Of a stretch of DNA of 64,000 nucleotides, positions 9,695 through 21,030 are shown piece after piece. The translations under genes and the position numbers were made by a program. The stretch's first letter is position 1. Each line of letters starts with the position of its first letter. The notes below the pieces were generated by a model. The model saw nothing but the letters and a program-made list of their open reading frames with translations, was not told the origin of the DNA and searched no databases. This DNA is from Cylicocyclus nassatus (taxonomy: Eukaryota; Nematoda; Chromadorea; Rhabditida; Strongylidae), in the NCBI GenBank assembly GCA_958299035.1, contig CATQJL010000001.1:79691594-79755593 (forward strand), in the 5' to 3' direction.

Positions 9695-10239
9695 TATCTT
9701 TGAAAGCTTATTCTGTAGCTAGTATCTAGCGAGTTTTTTTCAACATTTCCCTTGGACCGAAAACTTTCAACTATTTTCAGCAAATACTCTAATGAAGTTA
9801 GGCTTAGTGCTTAGGAAGTGATTGAGTTTTATTTAATTTAAGCAGGAACTTTTGCATTAATTCATTACTTTGATAGAATATTTTTTGTTTTTGATTCAAT
9901 ATTTCTCCGATCTTTTTTTATTACCATTGCAATAGGAACTTTGTATGAGGTCCCAACAAATCCTTGGATTTCTATTTCCTCAAATTATCATGGCTCTCAA
10001 ATATCAACAATTTTCTGACAAATTTTTATAAGTATCTGATAACAAATCTGTTCTCCTCTTTGATCTAGGCCTAATTTTCGTGCAACCATTTCAACGGTTT
10101 TGGATAATATCCTATTCACCTCAAATCTCATAGAGGTTCCCAGCATTTTTTTTTGATCATGTTCCAAAACAGGCACCGTGGCGAAGCAACATGTGTTGAC
10201 TTGTGTCCAAGAACACACGGAAATAGCAGGATGATTACA
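9695..10239. other. No recognisable gene
   Basis: AT-rich sequence between the palindrome and the RTE fragment. A minus-strand open stretch of 73 codons (9997-10218) has no recognised motif and may be RTE 3' flank. Confidence 0.4.
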
Positions 10240-11615
10240 TGATGTATTGCCCTCAAGGCCACAACTTTAGTTTTTTTCGGTTATTACATGTGCTGCTTCT
10301 TCTCTCTTCTTCGATACTTTTTATCCTCGCGTTTGTCCCGCTTACGCAAGGCCTGCTTTTCCTATCGGTTGTCTCCAGGCTCTTCTATCTAAGGCAAAGC
10401 CTCTATTTCCAAGTTCTCCTGTGTCGGCCTTGATTCTGTTCATTCGCGTCATCTTGTGCCACAAGGTCATTTACCTGATGCCTCCACCGTTGAGGCTAAC
10501 CTCATGATGTGCTTTCTTCTCTTTTGCGCACATGCCCGTACCATGGTAATCTTTTTTCTGCATTTTCTGGGCCATTGGAGCTACTTCCATTTTGGCTCGT
10601 ATAATGTCATTTCAGATCTGGTCCTTTAGTGTGACTCCTGAGGTTCACAGCAACATCCTTGCTTTCATGACACTGAGCTTGCGCTCCTCGTTCCGCGTAG
10701 AAGGCCAGCACTCATTGCAATACAGTGTTGCTAGACGGATAACAAGCCGGTAAAGTTGGGACTTAAGATGCACTGGCATTCTTTTGCCGCACAAATTTCT
10801 GTTAAGATACTCCATTTTGTCCACGTTGTATTTATCCTAATTGCGAGCTCCTCTTGCAGACCTCCTCCGCTGAGATGTGACTGCCCTAAATACTTGTATG
10901 TCGTTGCCTTTTGAGCTTTTCACTGTCAACGCTTATGGTACCAGGAGTATGTACCTCCGCTTCTATGTATTTGTTTCCTGGTGTTATATTTAAAGCCATC
11001 CAACTTTAGCCTGTTTTTCTAGCTTTATACCTCTTCTTGCAGTTCCTTTCTAGTTTGCTACCAAGACCACATTATCTGCATAGAGAAATGTCCAAGGAAG
11101 TTTACGTCTATGCGGTTCCAACATGGCGTTACCTTGGTGTACTCCAACCTTGATCTGTAATCCTTTCGATTGCCCTGCAACTGTTTTCACGCGCCTTGAA
11201 GCGCTGTGGTAGATTAACTTTATGCACTGAACCTACTCCTCTAGTACACTGTGTTTCCGTAAGACTATATGACTTCATGGGGCGCCTTATCGAAAGCTTT
11301 CTCCAGGTCCAGGAACGCTGCATGCAATGCCTTCTGCTTCTCTCTGTATTTCTCCATCACTATCCAAGCGGAGTGGGTTGCTTTAGTTGTACCTACTCCT
11401 TTCAAATTCGTACTGATTTGGTGACAATTCTATGATATCTCGAAGGCGTGTTTCGATTACTCGCTTGAAAATTTTTAGAGTGTGGCTTATCAGTACGATT
11501 GGTCGGTAGGATGCGCAGTCTGCTATATCTTCCTTTTTTCATATCGGGATGGTCGTGCTGGTTTACCAGTCGCAAGGCATACTTTTGCTCCTTATGATTT
11601 GATTGAGAAGACTTG
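10240..11615 (-). pseudogene. RTE-type non-LTR retrotransposon: reverse transcriptase and C-terminal part
   Basis: Translated on the minus strand with several stops and shifts, this stretch gives RTE-clade RT blocks in order. They are a YRPI.L..HTLKIF.RVIETRL-type segment (about 11420-11530), VGVHQG (palm motif B, near 11140), the catalytic block near 11070 read as LYADNVVLVAN, and beyond it IRLATLYCNECWPST followed by the conserved C-terminal tail ending close to 10240. The normal catalytic YADD is YADN here, so the copy would be inactive even without the stops. Together with the endonuclease part up to 13400 it spans about 3.1 kb, close to a full RTE ORF. Confidence 0.82.
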
Positions 11616-12535
11616 TTAGCCATGTGGCTTCGGATTGTCCACATATTTTTCAGAACCCGCTTGGTATGTCGTCTGGACAGTCGCTTTGCCATTCTTTGTT
11701 TTTCTTACGGCCAGCCATACTTCCTCTTCCGTGACTGCTGGTACTGGTCCCTCTATGGGGCTGGCTTCTGGGATGGAGCTGATGGTGCTGCTTATGGTGG
11801 CCATCTCTTCGAAGTAGGTTCTCCATCTTTCGGTAATGTCCTCTGTTTTTCTTAGCGTCCTACCAAGTTTGCCTATTATATGGAGAAAGTGTTCTATGTC
11901 TTTCGCGGATTCCGCTCTTCTTCTCGCTATCCGGTATATCTCGCGTTCTCCCTCGCGAGACTCTAGTTGATCGTAGAGCTCTTTCATGTACACCTGTTTT
12001 GCCTTCTTTACGGAGGCTTTTGCAGCGCGCTTGACTTCTTGGTACGTCTGGCGATCGTCCTCCAATTTCTTCTTATGCCATCGCTTGTACGCATCCCTCT
12101 TCTCCTTTATAGCTTTTTGTACTTCGTCATTCCACCACCACGTTTCTTAATTAACCTTTCTTTTTCCTGGTTTTCTATTGCTAAGATTAGCTGTGCCACT
12201 TGGTGGACACAATCTTTCAAGCTTGTCCAGAATCAATCTGAGTTCTCTTGCAGGCTTGGTAGAGTTGTTAGCAGTGCTTGCTTCGCTGCGTTGTTGCTCT
12301 TCAATCTCCACCATTTGATGCGTGTCCTGATCTCTGTGGCTCTCCTGGTGTGTCTATCCACTGGGATTCTGATGTCGAGAGGCAGTGGTCTATGTTGAGG
12401 TATGCAGCTCTCACCGGGAATGACTTTGCAGTTCATTACATTTTTGAGGTCACGCTGTCGGATACCCCAGAAGTCTATCTGCGTTCGTCGATCGCCACTC
12501 GCATATGTTATGAGGTGATCATCCTTCCTGAAGTA
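11616..12535 (-). pseudogene. RTE retrotransposon: linker between endonuclease and RT
   Basis: Two minus-strand frames cover the region just after the endonuclease. 12233-12547 reads RKDDHLITYASGDRRTQIDF, with the conserved final endonuclease motif (TQID, then a QHRPL segment containing the catalytic His). 11616-12065 reads a helical Lys/Glu-rich connector ending in VWLAVRKTKNGKA, the start of the RT fingers (normally K.GKA.G.D). A frame break lies between 12065 and 12233. Family assignment rests on this order and wording, which is typical of RTE elements in nematodes and other invertebrates. Confidence 0.82.
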
Positions 12536-12796
12536 CCCTATTTTCACGTGTATAAGTCGACTCTAAAAAACCACTACAACCCTATTTTCAGGTGTATAAG
12601 CCGCGGGGTGGTCCTAGCTTACATCGACCAGCCCGAACACATCAAAGGACCTCGCAACCAGAGGGCCTACACTGTGCTGCGTATTGCGTGAAAGAATCGT
12701 GCGGCATAAAGATCGCTTTTCGAAACACAATGAGGCGGCTGAACAGCTTGTGGGCAAATTTGAAAAAGTGCGGCTTATACACCTGAAAATAGGGTA
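12536..12796. mobile_element. MITE interrupting the RTE endonuclease
   Basis: The ends are ACCCTATTTTCAGGTGTATA and its inverse, continuing into AAGCCGC. The left end carries an extra diverged copy of the terminus (12536-12560), so it is a partial double end. The RTE reading frame stops at NTY on one side and resumes with FRKDDHL on the other, so the insertion is located within about 3 bp (TA/TAC duplicated). There is no coding capacity. The superfamily is not assigned. Confidence 0.82.
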
Positions 12797-13400
12797 GTAT
12801 GTGTTCGCCAAGACCAGATCATGGGCTGAGGCGAATTCCAGAATACGCCCACCTTCTTCATTGCATGTTCCGTATCCGTAGTCTCCGTGACATTTTTTGG
12901 CTTCTCCTCGCCTTTCTCCCACATGTCCGTTGAGATACGCTCTTAGCAATAGTGTCTCTCCCATTGGAATTGAACGGATGTGGTCATCCAGCTCCTGCCA
13001 AAACGCGTCTTTTTCATCACCCTTGCATTCGACTTGTGGGGCATAGGCGCTTGTACTCGTAGGACTCGTTTTCCACTATCTATCTTAATGCTCATTAAAC
13101 GATCGTTTATGCGCTCAACGTCAACTATATAGCTCCGTAAGGTCTCCGAAATCCGAAACAGCTATACCAACTCCGTTTCTGCTGCAAATGGCACCGTTGA
13201 AGCTTATATCCATCTCCAATGTCGCGTGATTTTGCTCCGTTCCACTTCGTTTCCTGTATGCAGGCTACATCGACTCGCCGTCTCTTCAGAGGATCTGCTA
13301 ACTCTCGCGAACGAGAGGTGAGTATACCCATATTGATGGTAGCTAGACGGAAAGTCTGCAATGTCTTGGATCGTTGCCTTTAATGAGCTAGCCTCTGTAG
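12797..13400 (-). pseudogene. RTE retrotransposon: apurinic-type endonuclease domain
   Basis: The minus-strand reading begins near 13361 with LATINMGILTSRSRELADPL and RRRVDVACIQETKW, the N-terminal AP-endonuclease motif with the catalytic Glu (QETKW). It continues with SAYAPQ (about 13045), then LLLRAYLNGHVGERRGEAKK and GYGTCNEEGGRILEFASAHD (12800-12964). In active members the Asn-containing motif reads GDLNGH. Here Asp is replaced (AYLNGH), a loss of a catalytic residue. At least two frameshifts lie around 12965-13200. The domain nicks target DNA to prime reverse transcription. Confidence 0.85.
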
Positions 13401-13554
13401 CCATCTCCGTTCACCTTGCTAAGACGGTAACCTTCGCCCATTATTCCCATTCGTCGGGCTCGAATGCGCATCGCTTCCGCTGAACGTCCTTGCTAGTTAC
13501 TTTATGAAAAATGTCTGTGTTGATTGATGCGGGGTGTTTCTCAGCCGGCTTCTC

Positions 13555-13690
13555 ATATGATCTTCTTTGGGAGAGCAGCCTAAGGCTAGAGTACAGGATT
13601 TTTGGGGCAGAAATTAGGCTCGGAGTAGAATCGAACACGTGACCTTCAGCACGGTAAATTCAAATATGCAATTTAGGTGCGCCACAAACA
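13555..13690 (-). repeat. tRNA-like SINE-type repeat, copy 1
   Basis: On the minus strand it carries a B-box-like GTGTTCGATTCTAC followed by TAATTTCTGCCCCAAAAATC. The same block recurs at 15330-15434 and 15619-15725 with moderate divergence. The B-box and possible A-box-like sequence upstream suggest a tRNA-derived SINE head, but no proper cloverleaf could be drawn. Confidence 0.5.
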
Positions 13691-14229
13691 AGCAGACTTA
13701 CAAAAATAATCAATTGCTAATAACACATTATCACACATTCCTTCCCTAAACTAGCTCTTGTTGCAAACCCAACTAAAGTCACTGAAAAGTAGCTAGAGTA
13801 ACCGATGCTGACTTTTAACGGGTGGATCACATAGATGATTAGCATTGGGGAATGCTACCGCCCTAAGGGTAGTACAAGCTTTGAGGGCGTCTAAGACTAG
13901 CCTAATTCACGTTAGGTATCCATTAACCTAACAAACTAATCCCAGATACACCTGTATAACAATTCGAGCAGAAAAGAACGTCAAAAAACATGACATTCGA
14001 ATCTGTAGAAAATCAATTCATGAAGGGCAAATGGAAGCAGGTGAATGACAGTCAATAGGAAACCTATTAAAAGTTAATTGTAAAAATCATCAAACAAAAA
14101 AAGTTAGTGAACAGTAATATCAAAGATCACATTCTAAACGGCCAGTGTAGCGGAAGGGAAGCCACCCGTAGTCTGGAAAAGAAAAAAAGCAGAAAAGAGG
14201 ACATTTAATAACTTCCCGATTCTTTGACT
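13690..14229. other. No recognisable gene
   Basis: AT-rich sequence between the SINE-like block and the next RT remnant. The minus strand near 14200-14280 may still be degenerate C-terminal RT sequence. No repeat ends or motifs were seen in 13690-14130. Confidence 0.35.
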
Positions 14230-15435
14230 TGCAAAAAAATCTATCTCGTTTATCTCGCGTTTGAAAACGGCTACGCTTTGTGCTGATAAAACGGTAGGAG
14301 GCTACTTGTTAAACCATCTGGATATTCTGCAACAAAGGCTGTTGAACATCAAAAAGAAACATTTCTTTTCGAATCTTAGATAGTGAATGTTAAACCCACT
14401 CATCCTACAAGTTGGTCTGATCCAGTAATTGCTTGCATTTGGTTTAAGTTCCTTACGAATAAAACGGAAGGCAAAATTGAGATCAAGGTATATTTTTTGT
14501 GCTCCAAGCCTTTCATGCCAATGACTTGGGACGATGTTTGTATACTGGCATTTCAGTACAAACGTTCTACGACATCTCAAAAACAGAATATAAGTAATTG
14601 TTAGCTAAACCTTTTCTAGTTTTGAGATATTCTTCAAAAAAGATGAAATGGAAGAACACTCAAAGTAAGTTAACACATACGCTTTGGAAAGCCGCTTAAA
14701 AATTACTGGGTCATCTGTGTGAACTGATCGAATTATGGCAATTAAGACTGAATAAGCCTTGCTCACGGCATTTTACGGCGTTCAACTTGTTTTGAGAATT
14801 TCAACTCAGAATCAACTAGAACACCCAAATTTTTGGCAATGCAATTTTTCTTTAGAAGAATTCCGTTGATCTTATGAAAATGATGCTTATTGTCACCAAA
14901 ACGCAAAACAAAATTTTGATGGGCAAAGTTAGAAGCCCAGTATGCTGTCTGATTTAACTATCTTTTCATTGCAGACTGTCGTGACGGTTATCTCTGTCAT
15001 GATCTCATAAATTTGACTTCTTCTGTATGCATTGAATCGTAAGATGAGCAGACGTTTTTAAAGTGAATGGGACCTCAGCGGTGTACAATAGGAAAAGGAA
15101 TGGAGATGATATCCCTCCTTGTAGAACCCTACGGCGGCAGACATTTCTATGAAAAATGATGTCCTACTTTGACTGTCATTCCTCTATTGCTCAAGCAAGA
15201 TCTAAGTCAGCTCATAAAATTATCCCTCAAACCAAATTGTCCTAGCTTGCATATAAATTTAATATGATCGACTCTATCAAAAGCTTTTGAGAGATCTACG
15301 TAGAATTGACATGGCTTTTGGACTGTCAGCAGGATTTTTGCCGCAGAAATTAAGCTCGGGGTGGAATCGGACACATGACCTTTAGCACCGTAAGGATACG
15401 TAGAGCACACATCACTTGATTAACTCTGCTCCCTC
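14230..15435 (-). pseudogene. CR1/jockey-like non-LTR RT fragment
   Basis: On the minus strand the palm motif A reads FYVDLSKAFDRVDH (near 15290), then KLGQFGLRDN. Motif B reads LQGGISSPFLFLLYTAEVP (near 15100). Degenerate connection sequence follows, and then the C-terminal block DLNFAFRFIRKELKP with FFLMFNSLCCRISRWFN (14302-14500), which resembles the last conserved region of CR1/T1/jockey-like pol proteins. The YADD segment is not found intact. Many stops show it is an old copy. It is distinct from the RTE element next to it. Confidence 0.78.
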
Positions 15436-15725
15436 TATGAAAAGTGATGTCCTACTTTGACTGTCATTCCTCTATTGCTCAAGCAAGATCTAAGTCAGCT
15501 CATAAAATTATCTCTTAAACCAAATTGTCCTAGCTTGCATATAAATTTATTATGATCGACTCTATCAAAAGCTTTTGAGAGATCTACGTAGAATTGGCAT
15601 GGCTTTTGAACTGTTAGCAGGATTTTCGCCGCAGAAATTAAGCTTGGGGTGGAATCGAACACATGACCTTTAGCACCGTAAGGATACGTAGAGCACTAAT
15701 CACTTGATTAACTCTGCCCCCTCTC
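15147..15725 (-). repeat. Tandem duplication (288-bp unit) of RT motif A plus SINE-like block
   Basis: The segment 15147-15434 is repeated as 15435-15725 with a few percent divergence. Each unit holds RT motif A (FYVDLSKAFDRVDH on the minus strand) and then the tRNA-like repeat (B-box GTGTYCGATTCCACC), ending in CACTTGATTAACTCTGC. The SINE-like element had therefore already inserted in the RT before the unit was duplicated. Confidence 0.88.
15330..15434 (-). repeat. tRNA-like SINE-type repeat, copies 2 (and 3 at 15619-15725)
   Basis: Same block as 13555-13690. The strand is set by the B-box-like element. It abuts RT coding sequence on one side with no spacer, which marks the insertion point. 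Confidence 0.5.
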
Positions 15726-16830
15726 ATGACACATGCATGTGAAAATCGTTTTAGACTCTAAGAGTGTTGAGTTACACCGTTGACTTCGCGAGTAAAAGAT
15801 AATTTCTTTAGAAAACGATTGCATAGTTGAAGGCCTTCTGCACAATCTGAGTTCTGCTTTTTTGCGTTTCTGAATGAGTTGTTTGGTTTACAATTTCGGC
15901 CGAATTTTTACTAAATCATAGCAGATTGTGTATTTTTAAGATGTCGCTCTCTCCAAATTCTCTTAGCTATAGTTCTAATAAAACTTGTGTAGATATAGCG
16001 TGCTAGTTTTTACAGCAAAAAAGATGCGGCTGGTCTTAGGAGGATAGTCGAGCTTTAAAAATCGTCATTTCAATCTCTCCACATAAACCAGGAAGCCTTT
16101 TATAGATAAAAACGAATACGCTGTACGAAAACCAGCAAAAGATCTTTTCGATGTGCAATTTGTCTGTTTCGCAGCTTGGAGCAGAGAGAGCAGCATGATT
16201 AAGGCAAAAGATCGGAACATAAGTTTATAGCGAGTGGATTTTTAAGGCGACGTACCATGAAAGGAGTGCGTTAGAAAATGTTTTGACTTTCATTAGCCGA
16301 CAGTAGCAGCTTTATGTGCTGTTGCTCAGCTGATCTGTATAATTTACACCTTTGGTTCGCTTCGAGCCGCTCAACAATTACTCAACCTGAAAATCTGCAC
16401 CTAAAGTGCTCATGTTAATTTATTGCAGAGAATTTTGCTTCAATCAACAGTGATTCTGGCTGTTTGCTAAAAGCACCTCACTGTCATTCATTTCAATATT
16501 GTTGCTGTTAGCAAAATGCTTTTTTGGAAGAGCATCATACAAGCATTTAAATGACTATTTAGCGTTTTTGTAAACGTCGGAAGAAGCATATTTCTGTGGT
16601 CGCGGTAACAATCGTTGCTCTAAGTTCACAAATAAGCACAATTGTTTGACTCTGATGAAATAATAGGTTCTCCGGAAATTAAAGCAGGTTTTTACTCATC
16701 GCGGCAGGGTCAGTATAAGAATGTGGGGAGCATATTATTCGACAGAGCAAAGGGAGCCTATATAAGTCTGCATTAGAAGATTATTAAAAATTGTTCAAAG
16801 GTCGATCTATTTGTAATTTGAAAGCAAAAA
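15726..16830. other. No recognisable gene
   Basis: AT-rich unique-looking sequence. No frame longer than about 60 codons has a motif, and no inverted repeat ends were seen. Probably decayed repeat DNA. Confidence 0.4.
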
Positions 16831-16834
16831 TTGG

Positions 16835-17083
16835 GATACCCAAAAACTAGATCTCTGTCTATCTCTGCGGACCTGCAAATTGGTCACGCGTATGCTCCCT
16901 ACTTCAATAATTCATATGCACAATTTCTTACAATGGCCAAAAACTAGAATTCAAAATGGACCAAAAATGAGAAACCATCACCTTCTTTGGGTTTTTTATG
17001 CTAAATTCAATATATCCCGGAAACTAACTTTTGGAGGAACCTAAAAACCTATGTTTGTACATCCAAAGGCTTGCAGTATAGAA
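16835..17083. repeat. Fragment of palindromic mariner-like family (copy 1)
   Basis: CCCAAAAACTAGATCTCT through to the AGTATAGAA block matches 26105-26370. The order of blocks (TTGGTCACGC, a T-rich run, then AGTATAGAA near the end) follows the half-arm architecture of the complete palindromes at 8339 and 22735. Confidence 0.6.
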
Positions 17084-17087
17084 CTAA

Positions 17088-17384
17088 CACGCTGACAACA
17101 ACGTGACCCACATGAGTCATGCAATGTCTGCCACTTGGGACAATGCGACCCACATGGCTTAAGTTTCGTTGGAAAGACTGCTATTTTAGAATACATTGGT
17201 TTCAAAAGCTCTCTTATGCCCTAAGCCTAGAAATTTCTCCTGTGTTTTTCACCTACTCAATAGAATTACTGCATGCATACTGTAGTTGAGATCTGTATAA
17301 TTTTAGATAAAAATTTTCGATTTATTCGTGGAAGGCATTGTCCCAAAAGGCAAACAACTAAAAACGCATGTCGTCGTCAACGTG
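17088..17384. mobile_element. TTAA-target MITE, piggyBac-like ends
   Basis: CACGCTGACAACAACGTG (left) and the inverse of CACGTTGACGACGACATG (right) form the ends, flanked by CTAA (17084-17087) and TTAA (17385-17388). A TTAA duplication with CACGTTGAC-type ends is typical of piggyBac-related MITEs. The right TTAA is shared with the next element. Confidence 0.7.
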
Positions 17385-17388
17385 TTAA

Positions 17389-17824
17389 AGGCAGCGTCCA
17401 GGCAAGATCCATCCACCCAGATTAGTACATAGTTGTAAAGGAGGGCCCATGAGTATCCGATCTGCGTTGGTCCGATCCTTTCACGTGGCCTCTAAAAAGA
17501 GATACGGGACTGTGATACGTATCACAAACCGCCCTTTCGTATCACAAACCACCTCTGAGGACGAGTGCTCACGCAGGTGTGCAGTTGCATTGCAGTTGCA
17601 CTGCGCACCGCAATGCAACTGCATTCGTGCAGTGCAGCTCCTCAAGCTGGCATGCGATGGGGACGAGCAATCCAAAACTCGTCCTCTCCTTGAAGAGAGG
17701 CTCCCCAAGAATCGGGTTTTTTGGGGGTATTGAACAATTTGGACTTCACAACTGTAATAAAGGTCACGGAAAGGCCCCAGAACGACAGAAACATGGGAGG
17801 CAAAATTCTGCCCGAACGTTGCCT
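17389..17824. mobile_element. TTAA-target MITE, AGGCAG family, copy 1
   Basis: AGGCAGCGTCCAGGCAAGAT at the left and the inverse of AGGCAACGTTCGGGCAGA at the right, flanked by TTAA (17385-17388) and TTAG (17825-17828). Internally there is a TGCAGTTGCA-rich inverted region (17580-17640), also present as CAACTGCAATTGCAG in the copy at 48680. No transposase. Confidence 0.75.
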
Positions 17825-18481
17825 TTAGATATGTCAAAGTAGCTCACCACTGCATTGGTCAAGACATGCTAACTCTCATTTTCTCAGTTTCTAACCTTGG
17901 AAAAAATTATCTCAAATGTACATATGTATGTTTGATATGAATAGTACATGCCTAAGCAAGTTGGAAGTAATGAAAATGAAATGAAAAAAATGAAAATGAA
18001 AATTTTGCAGTTTTGTGCTTTGCACTATCGAATGATATGCTTCCCTCAATATATTTACACTACCACGATCGAGTAATGGAATCTGCATTAATTTCCGGAA
18101 ATTGATAATAATGAACTTTAAACCATTAGAAGCGTCTTGATGAGCTGATTGCAAATCTTTCTTCCGTATCTTCAATGCTCTTTTCTGGAGAAAAATATGA
18201 GCGCTCAAATATCTAGATTCGGCAAATATAAAAAGTCACACCTTCAAGAAGTACTTGTTCAAAAATACCTGTTTGTGTTTTCGGTATATGTGAGCATTTT
18301 CTAAATACAATAAATTCAATCCATTAAACTCAATAGTAAACCTACGCCGTTCCAACAGGACTCAGCAGAGATGGCGCTTTTACAAGCTGGATGTTTTCTT
18401 TTTGAGGGGCGAAGCAAAAAAAAACTCGTAAATTGGCCAGGGGGTTTTCTTGATCTGACAAAATATTCCACTTACTCTTAA

Positions 18482-18889
18482 AGGCAGTGGCTCGGCAAAT
18501 CTCAACCTAGTGAAATTTTCGCTTACCTGGGGTTATTCAATACGCTGATCCCGAAAATGCACTTTTGAGGGCTCGAAATCGGCGAAAACGAGCGTTTTTT
18601 AATGCCCATCCTTTTGAAATTGGACGAGTGGAGCAAGGCTGATGACGCTGAATCGTTGCAGGACCCAATGGTTGTAGCATTGCGGCGGGCAGCATCCAAT
18701 GGCGAGAAGGAATTTGCCATCTCGTTGGATGCGTGTAAGATTGGCCTGCGCTAAGTTTGAGAGCAATTTTCTCGGCAGGGAAGGCATGCTGTGCAACCGG
18801 GATTGCACTATCTTCAAACTTCGGCGATAAAGAAACCCCCCCCCCCGCGTTGAAATCCTGAGTTGTTGAGTTTTGCCGACCCACTGCCT
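18482..18889. mobile_element. TTAA-target MITE, AGGCAG family, copy 2
   Basis: AGGCAGTGGCTCGGCAAATC at the left pairs with the inverse of AGGCAGTGGGTCGGCAAAAC at the right, with perfect TTAA at 18478-18481 and 18890-18893. A poly-C run (18836-18846) lies inside. Minus-strand open stretches in the interior have no motif and are not conserved in the other copies. Confidence 0.82.
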
Positions 18890-19210
18890 TTAAGCCCGAG
18901 TTCGAGTCTCCATCGTCATTTTACCAAAAAAGGTAACTTCACATATTACAAACTCGATTAACGAATGTAATTGTTTGCATACAATTTTCACCGTGATGAA
19001 ACATGATTTTTATGCATAGAAAGATTGATAATTAGGGTCCGATCGTGCGTTTATTAGACCTAATTCAAAATCGTCCAAAACGAAGATAGACAGATCTTTC
19101 TAACAGTGTCCGATGCAAAATTTCTTTTCCTTTCCAGCAGCTATGTTTCCGTTGTGGCTGCTTCGACGAGCGCTGAGATAATTGCCGAAAACTAGAACCC
19201 TTCACTTTTA

Positions 19211-20018
19211 TTAGGTTGGAAACTAAGTTTTGCAACTGGTCTCATAACTTCCCTCTCACTTAACATGGCGCACTCAAATTTTGCCACTGCGTTGGTTATT
19301 ACGTGAGCTACAAGCGCAGCTGCTGTCCTACCAAATTCTGACGTCGCAGTGGGGGGGGGTTACGGTAGGTACATGGTATGAAGGGGAATAATCCAAAGTT
19401 TGACGGATTTGGCTGAAACTTGGCATGGGGGTGTTATCTGACATGCTGATCACGAAAACGATAGTGAAATTGCGTGTTAAGGGTTTTTTTATAGCATTAC
19501 TATAGGTGTACGTTATGTGGTCTCACCCTAAACAAGGAAGCATTGATTCAACAAATGAATATGATATTCGCCTTCGGCAGGTCAAATGACCTTACTATGT
19601 GAAGTCTCGGCGGAATTTGAGCTTCGGACTCTTTAGTCATTCACGGTCGTCCCCAGCAGCTCTTGCGTACAACGACTCGTTCGACTTTATGAGGACGCCA
19701 AATCTCGGCATGCCCTTAAATTTTGTTTCTTTCTTACTAGGCCAAGGGAGTCAACCTCCAGCAATAAATTGTAGACGAATCCGGTTACTGCGCATGGTCT
19801 AGGCCGCCAAAGGCTTCATTTTAGATTGAAACCCCAAAAATTCTTAAATTTCACTAGTTTTCGAAAAACGCCTAAAACTTTTCTATATCGTGTTCAAAAC
19901 TTAGACAATTTGTGACTTGTAGCTCACATTGCCTCCTACATAATGCCAAAGTTTGAATGCGCCATATCCAAAGAGAATGAAGATATGAACCAGTTGCAAA
20001 ACTTAGTTTCCAGCCTAA
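19211..20018. mobile_element. TTAGGTTGGAAACT mariner-type element, copy 1
   Basis: The termini are TTAGGTTGGAAACTAAGTTT and the inverse of TTAGGCTGGAAACTAAGTTT, flanked by TA on both sides. The element is 808 bp and non-coding. A second copy (34747-35544) matches along nearly its full length, including the interior, confirming the borders. The interior contains a poly-G tract absent from the other copy. Confidence 0.9.
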
Positions 20019-20411
20019 TACTATGTCTGACTTTTGCTAATTTTGAAAATTTTCATTTTAGATTTTTGAAGTTTCTAATGACCACCTGATAAGACAGACC
20101 TTATAAAGTCAATGCAATTTTTTGCATCCTCTGGCACTCTTCTAGAATTATCAAAATATACTTTTTAAAGTGCTAAATTTTATGTTTCGCTCATTCTAAT
20201 CTCACAAAACCTCAGTGGTTGAACAGTATAGGTATCATTTAATGCATACTTTTCTCCTCTTTCTGACAGCTACCTTTGCTTCGCGAAACATGCGACTTTG
20301 GCAGACAAAATCACTCTATTTCCCAGTTTTACGGGTGCGCAAGGTGTACTCGAAATTCTGAAATCTATATATTTTCACGCCGTAATCGCTCGTTTACTTC
20401 GCGATACTAAT
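20019..20411. other. No recognisable gene
   Basis: AT-rich sequence between two repeats. No motif seen. Confidence 0.4.
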
Positions 20412-21030
20412 GACTAGCTGGCTTACCCGGCTCCGCTTGGCCCTGTCAAAAGACTATGATGAAGATCACATATCTATCTCTGTACAACCTTTCCTTGTGT
20501 TAGCAATCAGCATGCTCACTTACCGCCTGTGCCAACTTCCAGCTCCGTAGCTCAGAGTATACAAAAAATCGATAAAATCGATATTAATCGATAACGAAAA
20601 GCAGCCTATGACACGCTTCCCACTCCGGAGTTATGTGTGCCAAGTTTTGTCCAAATCGGTTCAAAATTTTATTCCGCGCATACGTACACACAGACAGAAA
20701 GACATACGCGCATTCAAGCTCTATATATAAGACTAGCTGGGAAACCCGGCTCCGCCCGGCCCTGTCAATAATATATTGGTAATCAGCATGCTCAGTTACC
20801 CCCCTGTGCCAACTCCCAGCCCCGTAGCTCGAACCTTTTGAAAAATCAACAAAATCGATATCGATCGATGACGAAAAGTAGCCTATGACACCCGCCCGGC
20901 CCCGGAGTGTATGTGTGCCAAGTTTGGTCCAGATCGGTTCAAAAATGGAATTTTCTATTCGGAACATACGTACAGACTGACATACAGACAGACATACAGA
21001 CAAACAGACATTCAGCTTTATATATAAGAT
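20412..21030 (+). repeat. Tandem pair of SINE/RTE-tail-like repeats
   Basis: Two diverged copies of about 300 bp follow each other: GACTAGCTGGCTTACCCGGC at 20412 and GACTAGCTGGGAAACCCGGC at 20731. Each ends in CAGACA-type simple repeat and TATATATAAGA. Internal blocks (GTGTGCCAAGTTT, ATCGATAACGAAAAG) are shared with 46725-46976. A terminal TATATA-rich tail and a CCAAGTTTGGTCCAGATCGG block are typical of RTE-derived SINE or RTE 3' ends in invertebrates. Confidence 0.7.

Noticed and set aside
13555..13690. True tRNA gene
   Set aside because: There is a B-box-like motif but no cloverleaf. T-arm stem pairing fails, and it recurs as a dispersed repeat.
20584..21003. 139-codon minus-strand frame (20584-21003)
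   Set aside because: It lies wholly inside the tandem SINE/RTE-tail repeats and reads through CAGACA simple sequence.
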